A DNA stretch of 64,000 nt from Jatrophihabitans sp. (GTDB lineage: Bacteria; Actinomycetota; Actinomycetes; Mycobacteriales; Jatrophihabitantaceae), in contig DASWNX010000026.1 of NCBI GenBank assembly GCA_036399055.1, positions 186,001-250,000 of the forward strand. The letters are read 5' to 3'. Of this stretch, positions 26,710 to 35,986 are shown piece by piece. The notes beneath the pieces were generated by a model. The model was not told the DNA's origin. It saw nothing but the letters and a program-made list of their open reading frames with translations, and made no database searches. Made by a program: the position numbers and the translations under genes. The number at the start of each line of letters is the position of its first letter. Position 1 is the stretch's first letter.

Positions 26710-27471
26710 ATGGAGATCTTCCTCCTCACCACGGCTGCGCAGCCGACCGCCGAAGTGCTCCCTGCCCTCGGGTTGCTCGGGCACCAGGTCAACGTCTTCG
26801 GATTCGACGTCAGCCCGCTGCTGACCAGCGACGCCGACGCCGTGCTGATCGACGGCCGGTTCAACCTGGCAGGCGCCCGGGCCTTCATCAAGGTGCTGGC
26901 CACCGCGGACGTGGGCATGCCGGTCATCGCGGTGCTGAAGGAGGGCGGCCTGGTCGCGCTGTCGGCGGACTGGGCAGTCGATGACGTGCTGCTTGACACC
27001 GCCGGGCCGGCCGAGGTCGACGCCCGGCTGCGGCTGGCGCTGGCCCGGCGCAACTCCATAGTCGAGGCTGAGCCCGGCGTGGTGAAGGTCGGTGACCTCA
27101 CCATCGAAGAGGCCACCTACACCGCCAAGCTGAAGTCGAACACCCTGGACCTGACCTATAAGGAGTTCGAGCTGCTGAAGTTCCTGGCCCAGCACCCCGG
27201 CCGGGTGTTCACCCGCTCGCACCTGCTGCAGGAGGTGTGGGGCTATGACTACTTCGGCGGCACCCGCACCGTCGACGTGCACGTGCGCCGGTTGCGCGCC
27301 AAGCTGGGCGCCGAGTGCGAGGCGCTGATCGGCACCGTCCGCAATGTCGGCTACAAGTTCGTCAAGCCGGTCGAGCCGGGGCTGCGGAGCCGGGGTGGGG
27401 ACTCAGCAGAGGACAGCTCCCCGGCAGGGGCGGACTTCAGCGCGCGGCGGGCTCCGGCCGGCAGCTCCTGA
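26710..27471 (+). CDS. glnR: GlnR, orphan OmpR-family nitrogen regulator
   Basis: A 253-residue protein with an atypical receiver domain (about residues 1-115) and an OmpR-type winged helix (about 125-225: [24 protein letters not shown], then [17 protein letters not shown] and [10 protein letters not shown]). The receiver blocks [19 protein letters not shown] and [21 protein letters not shown] are those I recognise from Streptomyces GlnR, a homodimer that works without a cognate kinase. It controls glutamine synthetase, ammonium and nitrate genes. ATG at 26710 follows GGGAGG. The basic, Ser-rich C-tail is outside the conserved domain. It is followed by mshD. Confidence 0.92.
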   Translation: MEIFLLTTAAQPTAEVLPALGLLGHQVNVFGFDVSPLLTSDADAVLIDGRFNLAGARAFIKVLATADVGMPVIAVLKEGGLVALSADWAVDDVLLDTAGPAEVDARLRLALARRNSIVEAEPGVVKVGDLTIEEATYTAKLKSNTLDLTYKEFELLKFLAQHPGRVFTRSHLLQEVWGYDYFGGTRTVDVHVRRLRAKLGAECEALIGTVRNVGYKFVKPVEPGLRSRGGDSAEDSSPAGADFSARRAPAGSS

Positions 27472-27512
27472 ATCCCAGCAGCGGCTGAAGAGCGGGCGGC
27501 TAGCCTTGCCTG

Positions 27513-28406
27513 GTGACCTTGCCGATATCAGACGTCGCCACCCTAACCCCGGCCCTGGCTGAGGCGGTCCGCAAGCTGGCACGCCTGAGTCCGGACTCGG
27601 CCGACACCCCGCCGCTGAGCGAGCAGTCGCTGCTGCGGCTGGAGGCCGGCCCGCCGGTGCGGCACCTGGTCTACCAGCAGGACGTCCTCGGCCAGGACCC
27701 GGCGCTGCTCGGCTACGCCCAGCTCGACCCGGGCGAGCAAGCGCATGCGGTGGAACTGGTGGCCACCGACCCGCTGGTGGCCGCGGAGCTGCTTGAGGCT
27801 GCCGGGCGGCTGGTCGATCCCGGCCGGCTTCGGCTCTGGGCGCACGGGCGCAACAGCGTCGCGGCCCAGGCCGCGGCCCAGGCCGGCTGGCAACCGGTCC
27901 GGACCCTGCTGCAGATGCGCCGCCCGCTGGCTGACCTGGAGCTGCCTGAGACCCGGCTCCCCGACGGCGTCAGCATCCGGCCGTTCCAGCCCGGCGCCGA
28001 CGACCAGGCGTGGCTGGAGGTCAACGCCCGCGCCTTCGCCTCCCATCCCGAGCAGGGCCGCTGGACCCAGGCCGATCTCGCCGACCGGATCGCCGCGCCC
28101 TGGTTCGACCCGGCCGGCTTCCTGCTCGCCGTCCGGGACGGGCGCCTGCTCGGTTATCACTGGACGAAGGTGCACACCGAGACCTCGGAGGCGATGGGTG
28201 AGGTGTACGTGCTCGGCGTGGACCCCGACGCCCAGGGCTTGAAGCTGGGCAAGGCGCTGCTCGCCGAGGGCCTGCGCCACCTGCGCGAGCGGGGACTGGG
28301 CGTCGTGCTGCTCTACGTCGAGGCCGACAACGACGCCGCTCGCAGCCTTTATGAAGGCATCGGGTTCACGGTCTTCGCCCGCGACATCCAGTTCGCCGCC
28401 GGCTGA
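27513..28406 (+). CDS. mshD: Mycothiol synthase MshD
   Basis: A 297-residue tandem GNAT acetyltransferase that acetylates Cys-GlcN-Ins in the last step of mycothiol synthesis. The first GNAT domain is degenerate. The second has the acetyl-CoA loop VLGVDPDAQGLKLGKAL (R/QxxGxG/A type) near residue 240, and the conserved end LYVEADNDAARSLYEGIGF. GTG at 27513 is used. Its position after glnR and before pst genes matches the order I recall in other actinobacteria. Confidence 0.93.
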   Translation: MTLPISDVATLTPALAEAVRKLARLSPDSADTPPLSEQSLLRLEAGPPVRHLVYQQDVLGQDPALLGYAQLDPGEQAHAVELVATDPLVAAELLEAAGRLVDPGRLRLWAHGRNSVAAQAAAQAGWQPVRTLLQMRRPLADLELPETRLPDGVSIRPFQPGADDQAWLEVNARAFASHPEQGRWTQADLADRIAAPWFDPAGFLLAVRDGRLLGYHWTKVHTETSEAMGEVYVLGVDPDAQGLKLGKALLAEGLRHLRERGLGVVLLYVEADNDAARSLYEGIGFTVFARDIQFAAG

Positions 28407-28444
28407 GGCAGGCGGCTCGCCTCGCTGAGGCAGGCGGCTCGCCT
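28403..28444. repeat. Tandem duplication over the mshD stop codon
   Basis: CTGAGGCAGGCGGCTCGCCT occurs at 28403-28422 and again at 28425-28444 (22-bp period). The first copy contains the mshD TGA. Each copy can fold (AGGC...GCCT), so the pair may also act as a terminator. Confidence 0.7.
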
Positions 28445-28479
28445 TGCTCTGCGATGTCGGCGGCAAGGGCTCGACGAGG

Positions 28480-28523
28480 GTTCGCCACCCCGATTGCTCT
28501 CGTTCGCCTGCTGTTCACCTGAC
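28480..28523 (+). promoter_or_regulatory. PHO-box-like direct repeats upstream of pstS
   Basis: GTTCGCCACCC (28480), a degenerate unit (28491), GTTCGCCTGCT (28502) and GTTCACCTGAC (28513) are spaced at exactly 11 bp. Eleven-base GTTCACC-type direct repeats are the PhoP-binding PHO box in streptomycetes. The position, about 70 bp before the pstS start, fits phosphate-starvation control of pstSCAB. Confidence 0.75.
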
Positions 28524-28593
28524 GCGACTTTGATCGCCTTGATCACCGGCAACGGATCGGTGGCCAACGTTGTCGGGCGCCGCTGCGCCTGGC

Positions 28594-29613
28594 ATGTCGA
28601 GAGGGCAGCGATTTCTCGTGGCACGCAGGAGGCGGGGACTCTGGTCCCCTGTTCTGATCACTCCGGTTCTGGCGCTGGCGCTGGCCGCCTGCGGTGGGGC
28701 CGAAGCCGGCAACTCGGCCGACGCCGGGGGCGCGGGTGGGAGTTCCTCCAACCCCGCCAAGCTGTCCGGCAGCGTCAAGGTGGACGGCTCGAGCACGGTC
28801 GCACCGCTCAGCACGGTGGCCGCTGAGCTGTTCCAGGAGCAGAACCCGGGCGTGAACGTCACGATCGGCACGTCCGGCACCGGTGGCGGGTTCGAGAAGT
28901 TCTGCCGGGGAGAGACCGACATCTCAGACGCCTCGCGTCCGATCAAGGACAAGGAGAAGGCGGCCTGCGAGAAGGCCGGCATCGCCTACCAGGAGCTGAT
29001 GGTGTCCAACGACGCGTTGACGGTGGTCGTCAACAAGGACAACGACTTCGTGGACTGCCTGACCGTGGCGCAGCTGAAGAAGATCTGGGAGCCCGGCTCG
29101 AAGGTCGACAACTGGAACCAGGTCGACCCTGAGTTCCCGGAGGAGGAGCTCAAGCTGTTCGGGGCCGGCACGGACTCCGGAACGTTTGACTACTTCACCG
29201 CCGAGATCAACGGCAAAGAGGACGCCAGCCGAACCGACTACCAGGCGACCGAGGACGACAACGTCACGGTGCAGGGAGTGAGCGGGTCAAAGGGCGGCCT
29301 GGGTTACTTCGGGTTCTCCTACTTCGAGGAGAACGCCGGCAAGCTGAAGGCCCTGCAGATCGACGGCGGCAGCGGGTGCGTCGCCCCGAGCGTCGCCGCG
29401 GTCCAGGACGGCTCCTACAAGCCACTGGGCCGTCCGCTGTTCATCTATCCCAGCGCCAAGGCGCTCCAGCGGCCTGAGGTCCTCGGCTTCGCCGAGTACT
29501 TCGTCGCAAATCACAAGCAGATCGCTGAGGAAAGCAAGTTCATCCCGCTGAACGCGACCCAGGAGTCGGAGCTGAAGGCGGCACTGGAGAAGCTGAAGAG
29601 CTCGGCCAAGTAG
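28594..29613 (+). CDS. pstS: Phosphate-binding lipoprotein PstS
   Basis: A 339-residue extracytoplasmic phosphate receptor. The signal peptide is basic (RRRRGLW) then hydrophobic, ending in a lipobox, ALAACGG, with Cys at about residue 28. Phosphate-binding segments are VDGSSTVAPL, IGTSGTGGGF and GAGTDSGTFDYF. I chose ATG at 28594. No strong ribosome site is visible, and TTG at 28570 or GTG at 28618 remain possible. It is the first gene of pstSCAB, behind the PHO box. Confidence 0.93.
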   Translation: MSRGQRFLVARRRRGLWSPVLITPVLALALAACGGAEAGNSADAGGAGGSSSNPAKLSGSVKVDGSSTVAPLSTVAAELFQEQNPGVNVTIGTSGTGGGFEKFCRGETDISDASRPIKDKEKAACEKAGIAYQELMVSNDALTVVVNKDNDFVDCLTVAQLKKIWEPGSKVDNWNQVDPEFPEEELKLFGAGTDSGTFDYFTAEINGKEDASRTDYQATEDDNVTVQGVSGSKGGLGYFGFSYFEENAGKLKALQIDGGSGCVAPSVAAVQDGSYKPLGRPLFIYPSAKALQRPEVLGFAEYFVANHKQIAEESKFIPLNATQESELKAALEKLKSSAK

Positions 29614-30573
29614 ATGAGCGCGAGCCTGGCCGGTCCACCGACTGCCGGGCCCAGGCCTCCCGAGGACGGAGGCCTGGGCCGGCGGCGTAGCCATGTCGGT
29701 GAGAACCTCATCAAACTCATGCTGTTCTCGGCGGCGCTGCTGTCGGTCGCCGCGACCGTCGGCATCGTCATCGCGCTGCTGGAGCCGACCTTCGAGTTCT
29801 TCACAGAGGTCAGCCCGAAAGAGTTCCTGACATCGACCGAGTGGGCGCCGCTGTTCTCTGACGCCAAGTTCGGCGTGCTGCCGCTGGTGGCCGGGACGCT
29901 GCTGATCACCCTGATCGCGATGCTGGTGGCGGTTCCGCTGGGCCTCGGCGCCGCCATCTACCTGTCGGAGTACGCCAGGCCGAGAACGCGACGTGTGCTC
30001 AAGCCGGTGCTCGAGGTGCTGGCCGGCATTCCGACCGTCATCTACGGCCTCTTCGCCCTGGCGGCGGTCACACCGTTTCTGCAAAAGCACTGGCCGATCG
30101 GCGACGGGCCCGACATCTTCAACGCCTTGTCAGCCGGCCTCGTCATGGGCGTCATGATCATCCCGACGATCGCCTCGCTGTCAGAGGACGCCATGAGCGC
30201 GGTGCCCTCGGCGCTGCGCGACGGCGCCTACGCCCTGGGCAGCTCGCAGATGCAGGTCGCCACCAAGGTGGTCGTTCCGGCCGCCCTGTCGGGCATCGTG
30301 GCGGCCTTCGTGCTGGGGATCTCCCGAGCACTGGGCGAGACCATGATCGTGGCGATCGCGGCCGGCGGCCAGCCCAATCTGTCGTGGAACCCGCTTGAGG
30401 GCATGCAGACGATGACGGCGTTCATCGCCGCGGCGGGCATCGGCGACCAGCCCACCGGCACGATCGGCTACCAGACGATCTTCGCCGTCGGGTCGCTGCT
30501 GTTCGTGCTGACCTTCCTGATGAACATCGTCAGCATCCGGCTCGTCCGCAAGTATCGAGAGGTGTACGAGTGA
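29614..30573 (+). CDS. pstC: Phosphate ABC transporter permease PstC
   Basis: A 319-residue inner-membrane permease with about six helices. The binding-protein-dependent EAA loop appears as DGAYALGSSQMQVATKVVVPAALSGI. The start abuts the pstS stop without a gap, so translation is coupled. A disordered N-terminal segment of about 30 residues precedes helix 1. Confidence 0.93.
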   Translation: MSASLAGPPTAGPRPPEDGGLGRRRSHVGENLIKLMLFSAALLSVAATVGIVIALLEPTFEFFTEVSPKEFLTSTEWAPLFSDAKFGVLPLVAGTLLITLIAMLVAVPLGLGAAIYLSEYARPRTRRVLKPVLEVLAGIPTVIYGLFALAAVTPFLQKHWPIGDGPDIFNALSAGLVMGVMIIPTIASLSEDAMSAVPSALRDGAYALGSSQMQVATKVVVPAALSGIVAAFVLGISRALGETMIVAIAAGGQPNLSWNPLEGMQTMTAFIAAAGIGDQPTGTIGYQTIFAVGSLLFVLTFLMNIVSIRLVRKYREVYE

Positions 30574-31481
30574 CGACGACCCTGACGCCTCGGCAGTCCG
30601 AGCCGGCGCCTGGCGTGGAAGAGGCGTTGCGACGGCGCCGGGTGCCGATCCGCGAAGGCGTGTTCAAGGGCGTCCTGATTCTGAGCCTGGCCGTCGGCGT
30701 GGTCTTCCTGGCGGTCCTGGTCAGCTACATCGTCTACCGGGGTTGGCCGCGGCTGGACAGCCGGTTGTTCAACAACTTCCCCTCGATCAGGCGTCCGCAG
30801 AACGCCGGAGCTCGCTCGGCGATCCTCGGCACCGTATGGGTGATCGCCTTCACCGCGCTCTACTGCCTGCCGACCGGCGTCCTGGCGGCGATCTACCTTG
30901 AGGAGTACGCCGACAACCGGCGTTGGCACAACCGCCTGATCGAGGTCAACATCCAGAATCTCGCGGCGGTGCCCTCCATCGTGTACGGCATCCTCGGCCT
31001 GGGCATCATCGCCAGGGGGCTCGGCTTCGGGCAGACGGTGCTCACCGCGTCCCTGACCTTGTCGTTGCTGGTGCTGCCTATCGTCGTCATCTCAGCCCGC
31101 GAGGCGATCCGGTCGGTTCCCAACTCCATCCGGCTGGCCTCGTACGCGGTCGGCGCGACGAAGTGGCAGACAATCAGCCGCCAGGTCATGCCGCAGGCCA
31201 TCCCCGGCATCGCCACCGGCGCGATCCTGGCGCTGTCTCGCGCGATCGGCGAGGCCGCGCCGCTGCTGCTGCTCGGCGGGCTGACGTTCATCACCTACAC
31301 ACCGACCGGCATCCACAGCTCCTTCACGGTGCTGCCGATTCAAATCTTTAACTGGATCAGCCAGTCCCGCGAGGAGTTCGCGACCCTGGCCGCCGCCGCG
31401 AGCGTGGTGTTGCTGGTGATCCTGCTGGCGATGAACTCCGTGGCCATCTACCTCCGAAACCGCTATCAGAAGCGCTGGTGA
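30570..31481 (+). CDS. pstA: Phosphate ABC transporter permease PstA
   Basis: A 303-residue permease and partner of PstC. The EAA loop reads [26 protein letters not shown], and [19 protein letters not shown] is the family's conserved cytoplasmic segment. The GTG start overlaps the pstC stop (GTGA), and its own TGA overlaps the pstB start. Confidence 0.93.
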   Translation: MTTTLTPRQSEPAPGVEEALRRRRVPIREGVFKGVLILSLAVGVVFLAVLVSYIVYRGWPRLDSRLFNNFPSIRRPQNAGARSAILGTVWVIAFTALYCLPTGVLAAIYLEEYADNRRWHNRLIEVNIQNLAAVPSIVYGILGLGIIARGLGFGQTVLTASLTLSLLVLPIVVISAREAIRSVPNSIRLASYAVGATKWQTISRQVMPQAIPGIATGAILALSRAIGEAAPLLLLGGLTFITYTPTGIHSSFTVLPIQIFNWISQSREEFATLAAAASVVLLVILLAMNSVAIYLRNRYQKRW

Positions 31482-32353
31482 TCATGATCCAATCGATGAA
31501 GCAGACCTCACGGCCGACGCCGGTCCACCCGACTCCCGAGGTCGCCTTGCGCGCTCCCCGCTCCGCCGAGCTACGCAGCCCGCTGTTCACCATCCGGGAC
31601 CTCTCGGTGTACTACGGTGACTACCAGGCCGTGCGCGAGGTGAACATGGATATCGGCCACAAGCAGATCACGGCGATGATCGGCCCGTCGGGATGCGGGA
31701 AGTCGACCGTGCTCCGGACGCTGAACCGCATGAACGACCTCATTCCCGGAGCGCGCGTCACCGGTGAGGTCTCCTACCGGCGCCAGGATCTCTATGCGCC
31801 CGAGGTTGATCCCATCGAGGTCCGGCGGCGCATCGGCATGGTCTTTCAGAAGCCGAACCCGTTTCCCAAGTCGATCTATGACAACATCGCCTACGGGCCG
31901 CGGGTGACCGGCATGAAAGTGCCGAACATGGACGACCTCGTGGAAGAGGCGCTTCAATCCGGCGCCCTGTGGGACGAGGTGAAAGACAAGCTCAAGCAGA
32001 GCGCGCTCACCCTGTCCGGCGGTCAGCAGCAACGGCTGTGCATCGCCCGCGCGATCGCCGTCAAGCCGGAGGTCATCCTGATGGACGAGCCGTGCTCGGC
32101 GCTTGATCCGATCGCCACGGCCAAGATCGAGGACCTGATGGCCATCCTCGCCGAGAAGTTCGCCATCGTCATCGTGACCCACAACATGCAGCAGGCGGCT
32201 CGGGTGTCTGATCGGACGGCCTTCTTCACCGCCGACGTCGACGAGGCAGGGGTGCGTCACGGCCGGCTGGTGGAGTTGAACGCCACCAAGACGATCTTCG
32301 CCACTCCCGCGGACCAGCGGACCGAGGACTACATCTCCGGCCGCTTCGGCTGA
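31478..32353 (+). CDS. pstB: Phosphate ABC transporter ATPase PstB
   Basis: A 291-residue ATPase. Walker A is GPSGCGKST, the signature is [17 protein letters not shown], Walker B is [13 protein letters not shown], and the H-loop is IVIVTHNM. The PstB-type [15 protein letters not shown] follows the Q-loop. GTG at 31478 overlaps the pstA TGA; ATG at 31484 is an alternative two codons in. No phoU gene follows, so the usual negative partner must be elsewhere. Confidence 0.93.
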   Translation: MIMIQSMKQTSRPTPVHPTPEVALRAPRSAELRSPLFTIRDLSVYYGDYQAVREVNMDIGHKQITAMIGPSGCGKSTVLRTLNRMNDLIPGARVTGEVSYRRQDLYAPEVDPIEVRRRIGMVFQKPNPFPKSIYDNIAYGPRVTGMKVPNMDDLVEEALQSGALWDEVKDKLKQSALTLSGGQQQRLCIARAIAVKPEVILMDEPCSALDPIATAKIEDLMAILAEKFAIVIVTHNMQQAARVSDRTAFFTADVDEAGVRHGRLVELNATKTIFATPADQRTEDYISGRFG

Positions 32354-32472
32354 GCCGGCCGGCCCGGATCTCTTCGACAGTGCCCAAAGCAGGACGTCTC
32401 TCGCGCTCGGAAGCTCCATTAGATAGTGTCACTACACAAGCTAATGACCGATCGAAGTGGAGCGTGAGCGCA

Positions 32473-33015
32473 ATGGCACACATCGCCCTGGGAGTGGATG
32501 AGAACCAGTTCCCCGGCATCACCGGGCCGATGATCTACCGTCCCGAAACGGCTAAACCCCTCAACGAGCTGGCCGAGGTGCTGCTTCGCGGGCCGCATAC
32601 CTTGCCACCAGGTGAGCGGGAGCTGATCGCCGCCTACGTCTCCGGGCTCAACGAGTGCCAGTTCTGCTGCGGATCGCACTCGGCCTTCGCGGCCGCCCAG
32701 TTGGAGCAGGGCATGAGCCTGGTCGACCAGGTCCGCGCCGACCTCGACAGCGCGCCGGTGTCACCGAAGCTGCGGGCGTTGCTGCGGATCGCCGGCGCGG
32801 TCCAGGTCAGCGGTCGCGACGTCACCCCGGAGCTGATCAGCGCCGCCCGCGAGGCCGGCAGCACCGACCTCGAGATCCACGACGCGGTGCTGATCGCGGC
32901 GGCGTTCTGCATGTTCAACCGCTACGTCGATGGCCTCGGAACGCTGGCGCCGGATGACCCGCAGGCCTACGCCTATTCGGCGAAGAACATCGTCGAGCAC
33001 GGTTACCGGGTCTGA
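32473..33015 (+). CDS. AhpD/carboxymuconolactone decarboxylase-like peroxidase-related protein
   Basis: A 180-residue all-helical AhpD-like protein. The redox signature NECQFCCGSHS holds the CxxC plus His three residues on (CxxCxxxH) with a preceding Glu, the catalytic arrangement of AhpD-type alkylhydroperoxidases. ATG at 32473 is preceded by GGAG; GTG at 32464 is an alternative. It has its own gap of about 120 bp after pstB and ends 13 bp inside the convergent glycosyltransferase gene. Confidence 0.85.
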   Translation: MAHIALGVDENQFPGITGPMIYRPETAKPLNELAEVLLRGPHTLPPGERELIAAYVSGLNECQFCCGSHSAFAAAQLEQGMSLVDQVRADLDSAPVSPKLRALLRIAGAVQVSGRDVTPELISAAREAGSTDLEIHDAVLIAAAFCMFNRYVDGLGTLAPDDPQAYAYSAKNIVEHGYRV

Positions 33016-34286
33016 GCCTGCGCCTGGGAGCGGCGGGGAGATCCGGGTTTCAGAGGCGGCCCGGCCACCCCGGGCGCGGAGCGGATGCGGCGGACGCCGA
33101 GCACGGCGAGCACGCCCAGGAACCCCCACAGCAGCAGCGCCCCGACCAGCTCGACGCCGACCAAGCCCCAGTAATTGGCGTGATCCCAGGGGAAACCGTG
33201 GGCCCACCGGGTGTAGATCTTGAACAGCACCACGCCGGCGAACAGGTTGTAGAGGGTCGCCCAACCGAAATTGATCAGGTACGCCGCCGCCATCGCCCAG
33301 ACCAGGTACTGGCACCCGAACGCCGGGGCCAGGAACAGGAAGCTCACCAGCGACAGGCCGAGCGCCTCGGCAGCCATGGCCGGGCGGCGCCACACCAGGG
33401 CCGCCGGGCCCAGCGCGCACAGCAGCACCACCGGGAACCGGCCGGTCTCGGTCAGGAAGTCGGCCCAGCCGGGATCGTCGAACCAGTGACCGATCTGGAT
33501 CAGGCCCCACTGGCTGATGCCGCTGCCGGCGTAACCGAGCACGTTGCTGCGCACCACGTCGCCGTGCGCGATCAGCGCGGGCAGCCAGGTGACGCCGGCC
33601 GCGAGCGTGAAGCCGGCGCCGAATCTCAGCAGGTTCCGCCGGCTCTGGGTCAAGGCCAGCACCAGCAGCACCGGTATCGCCACCACCGGGACGATCTTGA
33701 TCCCGATCGCCAGTCCCATCGACAGGCCGGCGGCCAGCGGCTTGTCGCGGTCGGCCAGCAGGTACAGCGCCAGCAGGGTGAACATAACGAAGATCGGGTC
33801 GGTGTTGCCGTGGAAGCCGGAGATGATGAACAGCACCGGGCTGGCCGCCACCAGCGCGGCCGCCCAGGTGGCCTCGCGCAGGCTGCGACGCAGGCGCAGG
33901 ATCTCGAACATCAGCAGCGCCGAGCCGACGTCGGCGAGGCTGGCTGTGGACCGGATGGTGAAGCCGATGCTGAAGCCGTGCTGGCGTCCGAAGTCCACGA
34001 ACTGCAGGAAGTAACCGATCAACGGCGGGTGGTTGTAGAAGGACCGGTCGAAGCCGATGCCGTAGACGCCCACCGGGCCGCGGCTGGCGACGCCGTTGAC
34101 GAAGTTCGTCCAGTGCCTGATGTCATTGGTGCCGTAGGTCCTGGCCGCGACCGTCACCTTCAACGCCAGCACCAGCAGCGCGATACCGAGCACCAGCCAG
34201 CGGCGGCGGCTTATCTGCCGCCTGGACGCCAGATCGGTCACCGCGCCGGCCGGCTGGTCACGCGCCGTTTCGGAATAGGCCGTCAC
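33003..34286 (-). CDS. Membrane glycosyltransferase, GT-C fold (GT87/DUF2029-like)
   Basis: A 427-residue membrane protein with about ten hydrophobic helices. The first periplasmic loop has the acidic pair TYGTNDIRHW, as in polyprenyl-phosphate-sugar-dependent GT-C mannosyltransferases, and SFYNHPPLIGY follows. It probably adds a sugar from a lipid carrier to an envelope glycan. It is 36 bp downstream of the GT2-methyltransferase gene on the same strand, suggesting a two-gene envelope unit. Confidence 0.75.
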   Translation of the reverse strand: MTAYSETARDQPAGAVTDLASRRQISRRRWLVLGIALLVLALKVTVAARTYGTNDIRHWTNFVNGVASRGPVGVYGIGFDRSFYNHPPLIGYFLQFVDFGRQHGFSIGFTIRSTASLADVGSALLMFEILRLRRSLREATWAAALVAASPVLFIISGFHGNTDPIFVMFTLLALYLLADRDKPLAAGLSMGLAIGIKIVPVVAIPVLLVLALTQSRRNLLRFGAGFTLAAGVTWLPALIAHGDVVRSNVLGYAGSGISQWGLIQIGHWFDDPGWADFLTETGRFPVVLLCALGPAALVWRRPAMAAEALGLSLVSFLFLAPAFGCQYLVWAMAAAYLINFGWATLYNLFAGVVLFKIYTRWAHGFPWDHANYWGLVGVELVGALLLWGFLGVLAVLGVRRIRSAPGVAGPPLKPGSPRRSQAQAQTR

Positions 34287-34322
34287 GTCAGGGCCTTGGC
34301 GACTCGGTCGAGGCTGCCCACG

Positions 34323-35843
34323 TCAGGCACGGTGAGTGATGGAGCCGGCATGGTGCGGGCGCAGCCTGGCCACGAACTGGTAGCCGAACATGGTCGGGCG
34401 CAGCTGCACCAGCCGCCGGTCCACCACGCGCGCCGAGCGGGCCTTCCAGCTGTCGGTGCGGGTCAGCACCTCCAGCGGCAGGCCGGTGTACTCCAGTTGC
34501 AGGACGTCCAGGCCGGCCGAGCCGATCGTGCGGCGCAGGCTCTTGCGGGAGAAGAACCGCAGGTGCGTCTCGTCCAGGATGCCGCGCCGGTCGTAGTCGA
34601 AGGCGCCCACGGCGACCCGGCCACGGGAGTACCAGTGACCGAAGTTCGGCGTCGAGATCACGATCTGGCCGTTCGGTGAGAGCACCTCGGTCATCTGGCG
34701 CAGCAACCGCTCCGGGTAACGGACGTGCTCGATGACATCGGCGGCGACCACCACGTCGAAGTCACCGCCGGCCGCCTCGGGGATGCCGTCCTCCAAGTCG
34801 CCGAGGAAGAAGTCGTCGACCCGGTTGCGCACCCCGGCGATCTCAAGGCTGTCCACCCCGACCACCTTGTGCCCGAGCTGGCGGATCCGCTCGGACAGCC
34901 GGCCGCCGGAGCAGCCGAGGTCGAGCACCCGGCGCCCGGACGGCATCGCCGCCAGCATCTCGGTGATGACGGTGTGGGAGGTGCCCTCGCCCTCCTTGGC
35001 CGCGTACTCCGGATCGGCCGGCACCCACCGGTGGGTGCCGATGCCGACCTTGGTCAGCCGGTACTGCAGCACGTCGCGCACCACGTCGCGGGCGTACTTC
35101 AGCCCGTCGACGTAGCAGATCTCCTCGCCGTAGTAGGTCGGGATCGGCACCTCGACGATCCGCTTGCCTGCGTCGAGCAGCTGGATGATGATCTGGGTGT
35201 CGAAGTCGAAGTCGTCGGTGTTGAACGCGATCGGGAGCTCGGCCAGCGCCGACACCCGGTAGGCCCGGTAGCCGGAGTGGAACTCCGACAGCTTCGAGTC
35301 GAGCAGCCGGTTCTCGAACGTGGTGAGCACCCGGTTGCCGAGGTACTTGTACAGCGGCATGCCACCGGCCCGGGCCGAGCCCGGCTCCAGCATCCGGGAG
35401 CCGAACACCGCGTCGGCCTCGCCGCGCTCCAGCGGCGCCAGCAGGTCGGCCATCGCCTCGGGGGCGTACTGGCCGTCGGCGTGCAGTAGCACGATCAGGT
35501 CCAGGCCGCGCTCCTGCGCGAGCTGGTAGCCGGCCTTCTGGTTGCCGCCGTAGCCGAGGTTGCTGACGTGCCGGATCACCGTGGTCGGGATCGCCTCGTT
35601 GGCCTCGCGCCAGGCAAGGCCGGCGTCCACCGTGCCGTCCTGGCTGGCGTCGTCGCAGATCAGGATCTCGTCGATTCTGGCGCGCATCGCGTCGGGGATG
35701 CGGTCCAGGGTGGCCTGCAGGGTGGACTCGGCGTTGAAGGCCACGACCAGGACGCCGATCTTGAGCCGGTCGTGCCCGGCGTCTGGCCGGTCGTGCCCGG
35801 CGTCGTCGGGCCTGTAGGGAGGTCCAGCGAGGTCGGGCTGCAT
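34323..35843 (-). CDS. Fused GT2 glycosyltransferase-methyltransferase
   Basis: A 506-residue two-domain protein. Residues about 28-260 are a GT-A family 2 domain (VLVVAFNAESTLQATLDRI, ICDDASQDGT, HADGQYAPEAM, DXD-like), of the DPM1/polyprenyl-phosphate sugar synthase type. Residues about 305-440 are a class I methyltransferase (VLDLGCSGGRLSERI, VVVAADVIEHVRYPE). The N-terminus carries a seven-residue tandem repeat, DAGHDRP, from an 18-bp near-exact duplication at 35766-35804. The next gene is a GT-C enzyme that could use the lipid-linked sugar made here. Confidence 0.82.
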   Translation of the reverse strand: MQPDLAGPPYRPDDAGHDRPDAGHDRLKIGVLVVAFNAESTLQATLDRIPDAMRARIDEILICDDASQDGTVDAGLAWREANEAIPTTVIRHVSNLGYGGNQKAGYQLAQERGLDLIVLLHADGQYAPEAMADLLAPLERGEADAVFGSRMLEPGSARAGGMPLYKYLGNRVLTTFENRLLDSKLSEFHSGYRAYRVSALAELPIAFNTDDFDFDTQIIIQLLDAGKRIVEVPIPTYYGEEICYVDGLKYARDVVRDVLQYRLTKVGIGTHRWVPADPEYAAKEGEGTSHTVITEMLAAMPSGRRVLDLGCSGGRLSERIRQLGHKVVGVDSLEIAGVRNRVDDFFLGDLEDGIPEAAGGDFDVVVAADVIEHVRYPERLLRQMTEVLSPNGQIVISTPNFGHWYSRGRVAVGAFDYDRRGILDETHLRFFSRKSLRRTIGSAGLDVLQLEYTGLPLEVLTRTDSWKARSARVVDRRLVQLRPTMFGYQFVARLRPHHAGSITHRA

Positions 35844-35943
35844 GAAGCCACGCTAGCAAAAGCGCGGGCTCAGCCGGTTCAGCCGCTCGCTGGGACGCCC
35901 CGGCCTGTTACGTTGCTGCCCGGCCTTGACACGTCAGGGTGAG

Positions 35944-35972
35944 CCTGACAAGCTGTCAGGAATAGCCTGACA
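35944..35972 (+). promoter_or_regulatory. CCTGACA/TGTCAGG operator cluster
   Basis: Directly before the zinc-finger gene, CCTGACA (35944-35950) and TGTCAGG (35954-35960) form a perfect palindrome around a 3-nt centre. A third half site, CCTGACA (35966-35972), follows. A TTGACA hexamer lies upstream at 35926-35931, and GTCAGG recurs at 35933. This looks like a regulator-binding site overlapping a promoter. An autoregulatory role for the downstream protein is possible. Confidence 0.55.
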
Positions 35973-35986
35973 CTGGAGGATTCCCC

